The notes under the pieces were generated by a model. That model did not search any database. It saw only the letters and a program-made list of their open reading frames with translations, and was not told the DNA's origin. From Treponema sp. (GTDB taxonomy: Bacteria; Spirochaetota; Spirochaetia; Treponematales; Treponemataceae), in assembly GCA_016288205.1 (NCBI GenBank), contig JAEEYO010000068.1, forward strand, positions 1 through 45,099: a stretch of DNA of 45,099 bases. Direction: 5' to 3'. The translations under genes were made by a program, and so were the position numbers. Shown in pieces: positions 32,598-41,421 of the stretch. Position 1 is the first letter of the stretch. Every line of letters starts with the position of its first letter.

Positions 32598-34665
32598 CTA
32601 AAAACTCCTTGACAGTCTCAAGCAGATTGCCACGCTGGAAATCGGATTTGACAATAAACTCCTGTGCGCCAGCCTCAATAAAACTGTCTCTTGCTGTTTC
32701 GTCATAAACGCCGGAAACCACAATGACAGGAATGTTCTCGTATTCTTCCATGCGCCTTATATTGCTCAGGAAAACAAGTCCGTCCATCCTCGGCATTTTG
32801 ATGTCGGTAATAACGGCGTCAATGTGTCCCTTACGCATTTTGTCCAGAGCTTCTATTCCATCTGCGGCGGTCTCAACAGAATATCCGTCGGCTTCAAAAA
32901 TCATCTGCTCAATCTGTCGTGTTGTGACGGAATCTTCCACCACAAGAATCCTTCTGATTTTTTCCTTGTTGCGGCTCTTGTATTTTTTTATGTCGTAGGC
33001 AATCTGGCCTTTTAAGCGTCGCATTATGTCGGGCGTGTTCAAAATCGGGATGATTGAATAATTTTCATCATAGACAACACCCTGCAACGCCTCCATTTTT
33101 TTCAGGAGCGGCGGCAATGGATTCACAACTACATTCTCATATTGCTCGATTGATTCCACCATGATTCCAAGCTGTATGTTCAGATATTCCACCACGATAA
33201 TTGGAGTGATGTCCGAGCGATGTTCTCCTCCGATGAGTGATGAAAGACTGTAGACCGGAATGAGCTGGTTGTGGATGCTCACGTAAGTCTGATTTTGAAG
33301 CATGGTAAAATCTTTCGGCTCTGCGTTCATAATCTCAACTATGTAGTGAGATGGAATCATCAGCTTCATGTTTCCGCAGTGCACAAAAAGTCCCTGCTGG
33401 GTTGCAAGCGAAAGGGGAACCGTAAGTTCGAAACTTGTGCCGGAATCTTTTTCCGTATTGATTCGTATTCGTCCCTTGATTTTTTCCATGTTTGTTCGAA
33501 CGATGTCCAGTCCCAATCCGCGTCCGGAAAGCTCCGTCGGTGAGTCCAAGGTAGAGAATCCTGATTCAAAAATGAATTGCTCAAGTTCCTTTTCCGACAT
33601 CTTTGCGATCGCATCTTTTTCTTTCGGATGAATCTGAATTGCTTTTTCACGAATTTTGTCAAACTGAATTCCGCGTCCGTCATCGCTTACCGTAATGATG
33701 ATGCTGTTTGAGATTTCCCTTGCACAGACGGAGACAAGTCCTTTTTCTTTTTTTCCTTTGCTCTTTCTTTCATCAGGATTTTCAATTCCGTGGTCAATGC
33801 AGTTTCTCACGAGATGCATCAAAATCACCTGCACGTTTTCAAGAACGGTTTTATCAAGCACGAAATCCGTGTCAGGAATATTGAAGTCAATTTTCTTTGA
33901 AAGTTTTTTTGAGTCTGTCTCAACCTCTCGTCTTAGAGGCGAAAGAATTATGTTCAGAGGAAGCATCCTCAGGTTCAGGAGCTGGTGCTGTGTGTCGAAG
34001 ATTGCAGTTTCGGTTTGGAGCATGTCCTCTTTAAGTTGTTTAGGAAGTTCCCTGAGCCCATGCCCCTCATTTGATGTGAGCCTTGACTCAAATTCCTCCA
34101 GCTGATGCTTGAACCTGAACTGCCGGATTATGAGGTTGTCAAACGAGCGAATAATGTCGTTGATTTTTGCAATGTCGATTCGGACTGACGAAATGTTTTC
34201 AAGCGACTCTTCCTCCAAAATGTTTTTTCCCTTGTTGGACGCCTCATCGTCAATGTTGAGTTCTTCGGGTGAAAAGAATATTCCTGCGGCGGCTTTTTTC
34301 AGAACGTTTCTGAACCGGCTTACATCAATTCTGTCGTCTTTTTCATCGGAGATATTTTTTAGCACTTTTTTGATGCAGTCCGTTGTTGCGAAAGTAAGCT
34401 GCATGAGATTGTCGCTGAGCTCAAATTTTTCATCGTGAAGGCCTTTAAGCACATCCTCAAGTCCATGGGAAAGCTGTTCGATTGCTGGAAAGCCCATCAT
34501 CCTTGCGGTTCCCTTTATGGTATGAAGCTCGCGGAGGAGGGCAGAAAGACGCTCTTTGCTCTTTGGCGATTTTTTCAGGAGAATGATTCCGTTGTTTATG
34601 GCATCAATGTGCTCGCGTGTTTCGTCTATAAATTCTTCTATAAAATCTGTCTTTGAAAACGGCAT
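32590..34665 (-). CDS. cheA: CheA histidine kinase, P2-less, with C-terminal receiver domain
   Basis: A 691-residue hybrid CheA. The HPt domain (1-~110) has phospho-accepting H48 in 'LHTIKGTARMMG'. A linker leads straight to the P3 dimerisation helices (~160-250) with no CheY/CheB-binding P2 domain. The P4 kinase has N-box N288 ('LVRNCIDHGIE'), G1 'DDGRGI' (328-333), 'GFST' (369-372) and G2 'GRGLGLD' (381-387). A P5 CheW-like domain spans ~420-560. A C-terminal receiver (~572-690) has acidic E577/D578, phosphoacceptor D621 ('ITDIKMPRMDG') and K673. It lies 1 nt after cheR and overlaps the cyclase gene. Without P2 or cheY in the operon, its phosphate probably goes to its own receiver and CheB. 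Confidence 0.9.
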   Translation of the reverse strand: MPFSKTDFIEEFIDETREHIDAINNGIILLKKSPKSKERLSALLRELHTIKGTARMMGFPAIEQLSHGLEDVLKGLHDEKFELSDNLMQLTFATTDCIKKVLKNISDEKDDRIDVSRFRNVLKKAAAGIFFSPEELNIDDEASNKGKNILEEESLENISSVRIDIAKINDIIRSFDNLIIRQFRFKHQLEEFESRLTSNEGHGLRELPKQLKEDMLQTETAIFDTQHQLLNLRMLPLNIILSPLRREVETDSKKLSKKIDFNIPDTDFVLDKTVLENVQVILMHLVRNCIDHGIENPDERKSKGKKEKGLVSVCAREISNSIIITVSDDGRGIQFDKIREKAIQIHPKEKDAIAKMSEKELEQFIFESGFSTLDSPTELSGRGLGLDIVRTNMEKIKGRIRINTEKDSGTSFELTVPLSLATQQGLFVHCGNMKLMIPSHYIVEIMNAEPKDFTMLQNQTYVSIHNQLIPVYSLSSLIGGEHRSDITPIIVVEYLNIQLGIMVESIEQYENVVVNPLPPLLKKMEALQGVVYDENYSIIPILNTPDIMRRLKGQIAYDIKKYKSRNKEKIRRILVVEDSVTTRQIEQMIFEADGYSVETAADGIEALDKMRKGHIDAVITDIKMPRMDGLVFLSNIRRMEEYENIPVIVVSGVYDETARDSFIEAGAQEFIVKSDFQRGNLLETVKEFLGE

Positions 34666-34666
34666 C

Positions 34667-35971
34667 TTATTCTTCCTCGCTCAAAAATGACTCGCAGCTC
34701 TTTAAGAAATAATCCTCGCTGAAAGAGTCCATAAGAAAAGTATAGCACATTTTCTTTTTTTTCGCATAGTCCTTCAGCACCTTCGAGCATTTTGAAAAAT
34801 TATCTCTGCTCATCTTTTGTTTTCCATTTTTTCTTCCTAACATTCCTAGCTGAAAGAATGCCGGCCAGAAGTCAGGATTTATTATGGAAGATTTCATGAA
34901 AAATTTCTCCGCGTCGTCCAGATTGTTTTTTTTCATTTCAATTATTCCACTCAGGTAAAGAATCAAGTCGGCGGAATCCGGGCGGTAATTTGCGGTGGAA
35001 AGAATCTTCCGTGCTTCATCCGCTTTTCCTTCGTCTATTTTTTCCTTAATCTTTTTATACAAAGCATCAATTGTTAAATTTCCTGAGGAAGTTGTCTGTG
35101 TTTCTGCTGCTTCAGAATTTGTTTCATCGCTTGGTTTGGGACGGAGAGTTTTTTTTCTGAGGAATTCTTTCTTCTCTTCATCGCTGACTTTTCTGAGGAA
35201 ATAAACTGTGTCCCAGTGGTCCTTTATGAGCGGGATGCTTTCATCGCAGTTCACGCTGGCAATCTCATTTACGGAGATAAAAAGAAGCCCTCCCTTTTTC
35301 AAAGCCCTGCACATCTTTTTTATTACATCATTACGTGTCTCGTTGTCAAAGTAGATGAAAACATTCCGCATAAAGAGTATGTCCACGGATTCTTCCTGCA
35401 TTGGAAAGATTGTGTCCACGGCGAGATTGAATTTCGAGATGTGTATTTTGGAAAGCGTCTCGGCTGAGGTCTTGAAGCATTTCGGATGGTAGTCGCCGAT
35501 TTCTGAGAGCATGGAAAAAAAGGAGCTGCCCTCTGTCCTGAATGCATGGGGAGGGTATGAGCCTGCCTTCATTGCTCTCATCGCATTTTCATCAATGTCG
35601 GTCGCATAGATTTCAGCATCGCACCCGCAGTGTTTTGCAAGCGCAAGGAGTGAGAGAGCTTCTTCCCCTGTGGAACATGCCGCGCTCCAAATTACAGGTT
35701 TCCATCCGCATTTGAAGACATGCTTTTCCAGATAATCAAATTGCTTTTCCTCTCTGAAAAAATATGTTTCGTTTATGGCGGCCTCGTCAATCACCAGAAT
35801 CAATTCTTCATTGTCGGACTCAAGCTTTGAGAGATATTCTGAATATGAGATCCCAAGTTCGTTTATTCGGCTTTGTACAAACTTGGCGATAAAACTTCGG
35901 TGTGAAAAACTCACATTGATTCCGCTTTTCTCTCGAATTAAGCGCATCAGTTCTTCTTCAAAATCTTCCAT
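34667..35971 (-). CDS. cheR: CheR methyltransferase with C-terminal TPR region
   Basis: A 434-residue protein. ATG 35971 is chosen because GGGAGAGAGG lies directly before it. An in-frame TTG ten codons upstream lacks this. The N-terminal CheR domain has 'AINETYFFRE' (65-74). The SAM-binding domain has 'WSAACSTGEEALSLLAL' (95-111) and 'ILFMRNVFIYFD'. After an acidic/Ser/Thr-rich linker (~275-300) come helical repeats of TPR type (~305-410; 'DALYKKIKEKIDEGKADEAR', 'LDDAEKFFMKSSIINPDFWP'). It should methylate receptor glutamates using SAM. The receptors lack a C-terminal docking pentapeptide, so the TPR part may do the targeting. It is 19 nt downstream of cheB. Confidence 0.9.
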   Translation of the reverse strand: MEDFEEELMRLIREKSGINVSFSHRSFIAKFVQSRINELGISYSEYLSKLESDNEELILVIDEAAINETYFFREEKQFDYLEKHVFKCGWKPVIWSAACSTGEEALSLLALAKHCGCDAEIYATDIDENAMRAMKAGSYPPHAFRTEGSSFFSMLSEIGDYHPKCFKTSAETLSKIHISKFNLAVDTIFPMQEESVDILFMRNVFIYFDNETRNDVIKKMCRALKKGGLLFISVNEIASVNCDESIPLIKDHWDTVYFLRKVSDEEKKEFLRKKTLRPKPSDETNSEAAETQTTSSGNLTIDALYKKIKEKIDEGKADEARKILSTANYRPDSADLILYLSGIIEMKKNNLDDAEKFFMKSSIINPDFWPAFFQLGMLGRKNGKQKMSRDNFSKCSKVLKDYAKKKKMCYTFLMDSFSEDYFLKSCESFLSEEE

Positions 35972-35990
35972 CAGCCTCTCTCCCGGAATC

Positions 35991-37130
35991 CTACTGCCCA
36001 ATTATTTCCCGAATATGGGGAACAATATCTGCCAAAGCCTTTACAGCGATCGCATGGCCGTTTTCAATTGCAGCCCGTGGCATCCCATAAACAACACATG
36101 AAGCCTCATCCTCACAGATTGTATATCCACCTTTTTCTTTTACAGACGCACATCCCTCGTCTCCGTCGCGGCCCATTCCAGTAAGAAGCACGGCAATGAG
36201 TTTGCGGCCAAAAATCTCGGATGCAGAAGTGAAGAGTTTGTCCACTGCGGGTTTTAAGAAATGTATGGCTTCAGAGTCATCGAGAGAGAACTGGCATACA
36301 GATTCTCCGCTGGCATCTTTCTTTATTACAAGATGCTTTTGAGCAGGCGCGATATAAAAAATCCCGCTTCGTGCTTTTTCTCCGTCCTCCGCAAGTTTTA
36401 CGTTGCATCCTGTGTTCGTGGAAAGCCAGTGTGCCAGCTGCTCGTCAAATCCCGCGTCTATGTGCTGTGTGATTGCGACTGGGAGAGGAAAATTCGGTCC
36501 CATATTTTTTATGATTTCTAAAAGTGTCGAAGGTCCTCCGGTTGAAGAACCCATCACAATCATCTTGTAGTCATGTCTTATCCAATCGCTGATTTGCACG
36601 GCATTGAATGTTTCCTTTGGTTGCAGGATGTTGTCATTGGAGGCGTTTGTGTCAACGTTGGTTTCGGTGCTCTCTTCTTTTTCTTCGGACTCATCGGATT
36701 CGCGCTCGGCAATATTTGTTTCCGTGCTGTCTCCGTTTGTTTTTTTTCGGCTCATTACAATCTGCGCAAGACGGTCACAGAAAAAATTCAGGAGGGACTC
36801 TTCCATTTTGTCTACGGCCGGTTTTTTGATTATGTCAACGGCACCTGCTTCAAGACATCTGTAGCCGGTCTCCACATCATCTTCGGAGGTGAAAGCGACG
36901 ATTGTCGGTGAGGATACGGACATGATTTTTTTGCTCGCCTCAATTCCGTCCATGATAGGCATTTTCAAATCCATCAGAATCAGTTCGGGCGTTAGTTCCT
37001 CGTTCCTTCTGATGGCACGCTCACCATTGTCCGCAAACCCGACCACATCAAAACGTCCGTCATTTTTCAAAATACCTTGGATGAGAGCTCTCACGACACC
37101 GGAATCATCCACAATCATGGTTCTAATCAT
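35991..37130 (-). CDS. cheB: CheB receptor methylesterase/deamidase with receiver domain
   Basis: A 379-residue response regulator. The start is ATG 37130, 6 nt after GGAGG and overlapping the preceding stop by 8 nt. A longer in-frame TTG start lacks a ribosome-binding site. The receiver domain has D8/D9, phosphoacceptor D54 ('ILMDLKMPIMDG') and K103 ('DIIKKPA'). A long acidic, probably flexible linker (~125-180) follows. The methylesterase domain carries the Ser-His-Asp triad: S196 in 'MGSSTGGPS', H223 in 'ITQHIDAGFDEQLA' and D322 in 'LTGMGRDGDEG'. Unlike the cyclase receiver, this one retains every phosphorylation residue, so it should respond to CheA phosphotransfer and give adaptation. 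Confidence 0.9.
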   Translation of the reverse strand: MIRTMIVDDSGVVRALIQGILKNDGRFDVVGFADNGERAIRRNEELTPELILMDLKMPIMDGIEASKKIMSVSSPTIVAFTSEDDVETGYRCLEAGAVDIIKKPAVDKMEESLLNFFCDRLAQIVMSRKKTNGDSTETNIAERESDESEEKEESTETNVDTNASNDNILQPKETFNAVQISDWIRHDYKMIVMGSSTGGPSTLLEIIKNMGPNFPLPVAITQHIDAGFDEQLAHWLSTNTGCNVKLAEDGEKARSGIFYIAPAQKHLVIKKDASGESVCQFSLDDSEAIHFLKPAVDKLFTSASEIFGRKLIAVLLTGMGRDGDEGCASVKEKGGYTICEDEASCVVYGMPRAAIENGHAIAVKALADIVPHIREIIGQ

Positions 37131-37581
37131 TTTTTGCCTCCGGTACAAAATCTTTTGCCGGATTCAAATCTTCTTCCATGCACTGCTCAAGAAGTTTCTC
37201 AATGTTGACGAGATACTGAATCTTGTCCTCACAGAACCTGCATGCGGTGATTCCTTTTTTTCTCAGGGACATTCCCAAAATTGACGAGTTGACTTTCATT
37301 TCACAAAGCGCAATCTGCTGCACGACAGGAACGATCGAAGTTTTTAGGACGACAGGGATTTCGGTCTTGATTTCTATTTCCGTGACCGGTGTGCCAAGCT
37401 GCTCCATGGAAAAAATCCTGCATATGCAAGAATCAAAATTACATTCCCTTAGTCCTTTTTTTGCGGCAAGCGAACTTTTTCCGGAGAACATTGTGTAAGT
37501 GCTTTCCGAAATCATCAGCTGAGGAATTAAAATTTCTATTTTGCCGTAAGGAAGACAGGCAAATCGTTTACTCGCTTTCAA
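37123..37581 (-). CDS. Small divergent CheW-like protein
   Basis: A 152-residue protein between cheW and cheB. The start is TTG 37581: an AAGGA lies 6 nt upstream and the frame overlaps the cheW stop by 14 nt. The next ATG (residue 22) would cut into the fold. Similarity is weak, but the pattern recalls CheW: an opening strand 'FACLPYGKIEILIP', a middle 'VTEIEIKTEIPVV' and a closing 'LGMSLRKKGITACRFCEDKI' followed by 'QYLVNIEKLLEQ', as in the last strands of CheW. Cysteines are unusually frequent for a protein this size (7). It may be a second coupling protein or an inhibitor of array assembly. This is inference. Confidence 0.45.
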   Translation of the reverse strand: MKASKRFACLPYGKIEILIPQLMISESTYTMFSGKSSLAAKKGLRECNFDSCICRIFSMEQLGTPVTEIEIKTEIPVVLKTSIVPVVQQIALCEMKVNSSILGMSLRKKGITACRFCEDKIQYLVNIEKLLEQCMEEDLNPAKDFVPEAKND

Positions 37582-38059
37582 GGTCTGTCCTTATTTTTTC
37601 CAGTATGCCCGGAATGTCAAGAATAGGTGCCGTCACTCCATCAAAGGAAATTGCGCCACTGAAAAACGGTGTGTCATTCTGATTTGAAAGAGTCTGTATC
37701 GTCACATCGGAACTGCTGTGAAATTCTTGGATGTCCGTTACCTGTATGCTCAGATTGTTTGAGTCCTTTAAAATCATAAAGAGCTTTGAGTCTTGTCTTT
37801 CGTTGTTGATGAAAAATGAAAGATCGAGGACCGCATAAGGAATACCGTAGCTGTTTAGAATTCCCCGGATGTAGGGAGGCACAAAGGGCATGGGGAAAAT
37901 CTCGTTGTTTCTCAGTATCTCCCGCACGTCGGATGAGTTGATTGCGTAAAAATCTTTGCCGGCTTTAAACACCAGCCACGAAGCGGCATTTTCATCAATA
38001 TTAACCGCCTCAAGCATTTCCTGCTCTTCAAGTATTTCCTCTAAAAGTTCATCGCTCAT
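37568..38059 (-). CDS. cheW: CheW coupling protein
   Basis: A 163-residue protein and the first gene of the operon. After an acidic N-terminus ('MSDELLEEILEEQEMLEAV', ~1-19) comes a CheW domain: 'SWLVFKAGKDFYAINSSDVR' (~28-47), 'EIFPMPFVPPYIRGILNSYG' (~53-72) carrying the conserved receptor/kinase-binding 'P.Y.RGILN' segment, 'VLDLSFFI', and a final 'SFDGVTAPILDIPGILEKI'. It should link the receptors to the P5 domain of CheA. Ribosome-binding site GGGAGAAG precedes the ATG. Confidence 0.85.
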   Translation of the reverse strand: MSDELLEEILEEQEMLEAVNIDENAASWLVFKAGKDFYAINSSDVREILRNNEIFPMPFVPPYIRGILNSYGIPYAVLDLSFFINNERQDSKLFMILKDSNNLSIQVTDIQEFHSSSDVTIQTLSNQNDTPFFSGAISFDGVTAPILDIPGILEKIRTDLESE

Positions 38060-38094
38060 ATTCCAAGCTTCTCCCGCTTTTTTCCTTTTCTTCT

Positions 38095-38122
38095 ATTATA
38101 TCATACATTTTGTAAGATTCAA
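38095..38122 (-). promoter_or_regulatory. Promoter of the chemosensory operon
   Basis: On the minus strand: TTGAAT (38122-38117), a 16-bp spacer, and a perfect TATAAT (38100-38095) with TG one base before it (extended -10). The leader of ~25 nt carries GGGAGAAG before ATG 38059. It is of housekeeping (sigma70) type rather than the sigma28/FliA form used by many chemotaxis genes. It is the only promoter I see for the ten genes that follow. Confidence 0.75.
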
Positions 38123-38162
38123 GGGATTTTTTCAATCCGAGGTATTTTTCAGTCCCAAATTA

Positions 38163-41100
38163 TTAATTTTTGTTAAGAGTCCACTCTCCGTATTCGTCCT
38201 CAACTTTTACCTTCATGCTGGACATAGGCTTCCATACGATTGAAAATGACATGCTCGGATCAAAGCTGTACTGCCTGATTCCAGATTCGGTTGTGAGCCT
38301 TGGATTTATGCTGAATGATGCGGCCAGATCCCAGTCGCAGAGAGAGTGAGTCATGGTGACTTTAAGGTTCTTGAGTTTGAATCCTGAGTTTTTTCTTTTA
38401 ATCTGGTCAGGATCGAAGAATGTGTCGTCGCCCCAGAATGCGAATGAGTTAAACAGGTCTACGAAAAGATTTGTCTCTCCCGGAATTTGGATGGATGAGT
38501 TTGTGAGTCCCTGGAAGTAACGGTAGATTACGCTGTTTCTTGATTCCGAGCTGAACGTGAGATTCAGGAAATCGTTTATTTTGAAAGTGAGTGCGGGTGT
38601 GAATTTGAAATAGCTGTTCGTCGGTCTGAGACAGTCGTAGACTACGGATGTGCTGAGTCCCGCGGTGAGGGCGATTTTTGAATTCCACCAGTTGAATGTC
38701 TTGCCAGAGATTGAGTAGGAAAGGCTTGCGTTGTCTGGGAGAAATTCTTTGTAGCTTCTTGCGGACCATCCGGACTCATCATCGAAGTCATATCCATAGG
38801 TTGTGGACATGACATAAGAAAGCGAGAGATTTTTCCATGAGAGCGAAAGCTTTAGTGCGTCGGCCTCGTAATCTTCCCAGTTGTAGTTGAATGATTCCGT
38901 GAAAGTCAGGGCGTTTTGAGTTCCCTTGAAAAAAGTCATCGTTGCGCTCTGTTTGAGAAGATCACGGGTCCATGTTGAAGAACCGTCCGAGGCATCCGTC
39001 TTTTTTATGCCGCTTGAAAACGATGTAGTAATATATGGGAAAACAAGATTCAGCACTGCCGAATATGAGTCGCTTTGTGGCGGCAGCGTTGTTGAGAGCG
39101 TGAGTGTCTGTGAAAAATCCTCGGACTCTTTTGCGGAGATGTTTGCTGAAAGTGTGTGTGTGGTAATGCATTCATCATCGCTTAAATCCGGCGGCAAGAA
39201 ATCCCACTCAGGATTTTCCATGTCACCAAGGAATTCCGTCCTGATGAGTTTTGCGTTTGTGTTCCAAGTGAGTGAAGAGTCGGAAAGAAGCTCGGTATAT
39301 ATGAACGGCTTGAAACTGATTTTATTGCTCTCGTTCAAATCCATGGAAAATGCGTTGTAGTCCGATTTCCGGATGCTCTGTGCGGACGTGTCGCTGTAAC
39401 CGCTCAAATTCGGATGCGACTGATATGACGGTGAAAAAGAAAGCTCGTTGCTCATTGAGAAAAAGGTGCCTCTGTAGCTGAGCGAGCTGGAAACGGAGAG
39501 AGGTGCTTTTATCTGATAGTACGTGGACTGTACTTTTGACCATTTGAAATCTTCCGGCACGGTAAGGTCGGATGCGTCGTAAGAAATCTGTGTCGTGAAC
39601 TGAGGCGAAAGGGAATATGTGAGGTCGTATTTTAATCCTGCAATATCCTGCACTTTTAATTTAGAGCTTTCCGAAAGAGATGGCAATGCGTCATCAGGAA
39701 GCAAAGGTTCTTTCTCCGCAGATTTTTCATCCTCAGATTTTTTTTCGTCGCTTGTTTCTTTTTTTTCTTCCGCAGATTTTTCATCAGTTTCTTCTGTTTC
39801 CAGATATTGCGGAATGTCCAGGGCAATGGGAAACTGAGCCGGACTTTTTTTGGTCGCTTTTTTATCTTCGTCGGAATATGAGAAAATTGTTCCGCTTATT
39901 CTTCCGTTGAACTTGATCGGAGTTACTTGCGAGGGATAGTAAAAAAGTCTTTCCGGCGTGTACGATCTCCAGTTGTCGCTGCTGGTGAGGGTCGCCGACT
40001 TTGAGCTGAATACAAGCGTGGAGGAAATGGAGCTGAGCGCAAGCGACGTGATGTAAGGTTTCATGGATTCCGAAATTGTCGCGTTGTAAGATGCCGATGC
40101 GTCCCACGAGAATGACGTGACCATATTTGTGCTTGTCTCTTTTTCTTCTTCGGCACCGCTCATCAAAAATCCGATCCAGTCCATGTATTCGGTTCGCTCC
40201 AAAAAATCTCCTTTGAAATACGGGTCGGAGTAAATGGGGAAACTCAGTTTGAAATTGAATGGCTTTGAAATGGAGAACGCAAGATTTCCGGCGTATCGGA
40301 AGGGAAGTGCGAGGCCCATGAAATTCGATGCGTCCTTGTGAATTTCCCCGGATGATGAGTAGGGGGTATATGTGTCGTCGCCTCCTGGAAAAATTGTGCG
40401 GCTGAATCCCACGTCAAAAAATCCGTTCAGCGAGCTTATGTACTCTGTGGGCTTCATCAGTCCCTCAATTCCAATCATGCCTCCGAGCGTCGTGTAATAG
40501 TCGCCCATCACTTTCAGGTAGCTTCCGTTCGATTCAGTTTCGTCCTCATCCAGATTGTGCAGCACAAGTCCCTCACGCTTTTGTTTTTTCAGAGTCGTCG
40601 CCTTAAGAAAGTTAAAGAGTGCCGCGCTTGTACTGTCGCTGTCTGAACTTGATTTTGTGTCCAAGGGTTTCCTTCCAACAAGATAGGTCGTTGTGTTGAA
40701 GTAATGTCCACGGCGCTTGTCGTAACCGAACGAGGGATTAAAAATCAGCTCGTCCTTTGGATAATAGAATGCGGGAAGATAGAGAATCGGAATGTGTCCG
40801 ATGTAAAGCACGGCGTTGAAAAAAGCGAACTCTCCTCCCGGCAGCACCCAGATTTTTGATGCGTGGATTTTCCAGTGAGGATCCTTTTCGTCGCAAAATG
40901 TCAGGTCCGCTTTTTTAAAAACGATTGTATTGGTGGAGTCGCGCCCGAAAATGGATGCGTCAACAATCAGAGAGGAACCGGATGGAAGATTGATTGCGTC
41001 TGAACTCGTCTGGATTACACGTCCGCCGTCGAAAATACCTTCAAGGGTATCTGTGTTGAAAAGAAGGGTTTCCGCCGTGATGTTCTGCGCGCCTTCCGAG

Positions 41101-41420
41101 CCGCCTGTCTGTTGTAAAGTTACGTTCCCGCTTGCGTATAGCATTTTTGTGGAGCGGCTGTATGTGATTTTTGACGCGGTGATTTTTGTTACCGTGTTTC
41201 CTTGCGTTACTGAGATTGAGACGGCTCCGGTAAGGACAATCTCCTCGTCTCCCGTGTCAGGATTTTTTACGTACTCTGTTTTTTGCGCGTTTTCTATTTT
41301 GATTGTGGCTGAATTTTGTGCCTGTGCAATCATGTGCATGGAAAGAAGGACGCATAAAAGGAGCGTTATTTTTTTTGAGGCGATTTTTTTTATCAATTTT
41401 GCGAGGCCTTCAAAAATCAT
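38163..41420 (-). CDS. lptD: LptD/OstA-like outer-membrane beta-barrel protein
   Basis: A 1085-residue protein with a signal peptide (hydrophobic 'ITLLLCVLLSMHMIAQAQ', ~18-35). Residues ~40-190 form an OstA/LptA-like beta-jellyroll ('SITVTQGNTVTKITASKI'-type repeats, 'MLYASGNVTLQQTGG', 'ITAETLLFNTDTLEGIF'). 'VLYIGHIPILYLPAFYYP' and 'LIFNPSFGYDKRRGHYFNT' open the LptD barrel, which runs to the C-terminus as amphipathic strands rich in Ser/Thr and aromatics. A Glu/Lys/Ser-rich insert (~525-580) interrupts the barrel region. The start is 1 nt after the uvrA stop, an order that from memory is also that of T. pallidum TP0514-TP0515. In LPS-containing bacteria LptD inserts LPS in the outer leaflet. 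Treponemes lack classical LPS, so the cargo is unknown. Confidence 0.85.
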   Translation of the reverse strand: MIFEGLAKLIKKIASKKITLLLCVLLSMHMIAQAQNSATIKIENAQKTEYVKNPDTGDEEIVLTGAVSISVTQGNTVTKITASKITYSRSTKMLYASGNVTLQQTGGSEGAQNITAETLLFNTDTLEGIFDGGRVIQTSSDAINLPSGSSLIVDASIFGRDSTNTIVFKKADLTFCDEKDPHWKIHASKIWVLPGGEFAFFNAVLYIGHIPILYLPAFYYPKDELIFNPSFGYDKRRGHYFNTTTYLVGRKPLDTKSSSDSDSTSAALFNFLKATTLKKQKREGLVLHNLDEDETESNGSYLKVMGDYYTTLGGMIGIEGLMKPTEYISSLNGFFDVGFSRTIFPGGDDTYTPYSSSGEIHKDASNFMGLALPFRYAGNLAFSISKPFNFKLSFPIYSDPYFKGDFLERTEYMDWIGFLMSGAEEEKETSTNMVTSFSWDASASYNATISESMKPYITSLALSSISSTLVFSSKSATLTSSDNWRSYTPERLFYYPSQVTPIKFNGRISGTIFSYSDEDKKATKKSPAQFPIALDIPQYLETEETDEKSAEEKKETSDEKKSEDEKSAEKEPLLPDDALPSLSESSKLKVQDIAGLKYDLTYSLSPQFTTQISYDASDLTVPEDFKWSKVQSTYYQIKAPLSVSSSLSYRGTFFSMSNELSFSPSYQSHPNLSGYSDTSAQSIRKSDYNAFSMDLNESNKISFKPFIYTELLSDSSLTWNTNAKLIRTEFLGDMENPEWDFLPPDLSDDECITTHTLSANISAKESEDFSQTLTLSTTLPPQSDSYSAVLNLVFPYITTSFSSGIKKTDASDGSSTWTRDLLKQSATMTFFKGTQNALTFTESFNYNWEDYEADALKLSLSWKNLSLSYVMSTTYGYDFDDESGWSARSYKEFLPDNASLSYSISGKTFNWWNSKIALTAGLSTSVVYDCLRPTNSYFKFTPALTFKINDFLNLTFSSESRNSVIYRYFQGLTNSSIQIPGETNLFVDLFNSFAFWGDDTFFDPDQIKRKNSGFKLKNLKVTMTHSLCDWDLAASFSINPRLTTESGIRQYSFDPSMSFSIVWKPMSSMKVKVEDEYGEWTLNKN
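39715..39785. repeat. Short direct repeats coding the acidic/lysine insert of the LptD-like protein
   Basis: A 17-bp sequence (TCCGCAGATTTTTCATC) occurs at 39715-39731 and 39769-39785, with a 9-base truncated copy (TCAGATTTT) and runs of 8 T between. It encodes Asp-Glu-Lys-Ser-Ala-Glu units on the minus strand. Such tracts are prone to slippage and could vary insert length. Confidence 0.6.
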
Positions 41421-41421
41421 C

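Noticed and set aside
38125..38145. Terminator hairpin after lptD (GGATT / AATCC)
   Set aside because: A 5-bp stem without a T-tract. It is too weak and overlaps the region upstream of the chemosensory promoter.
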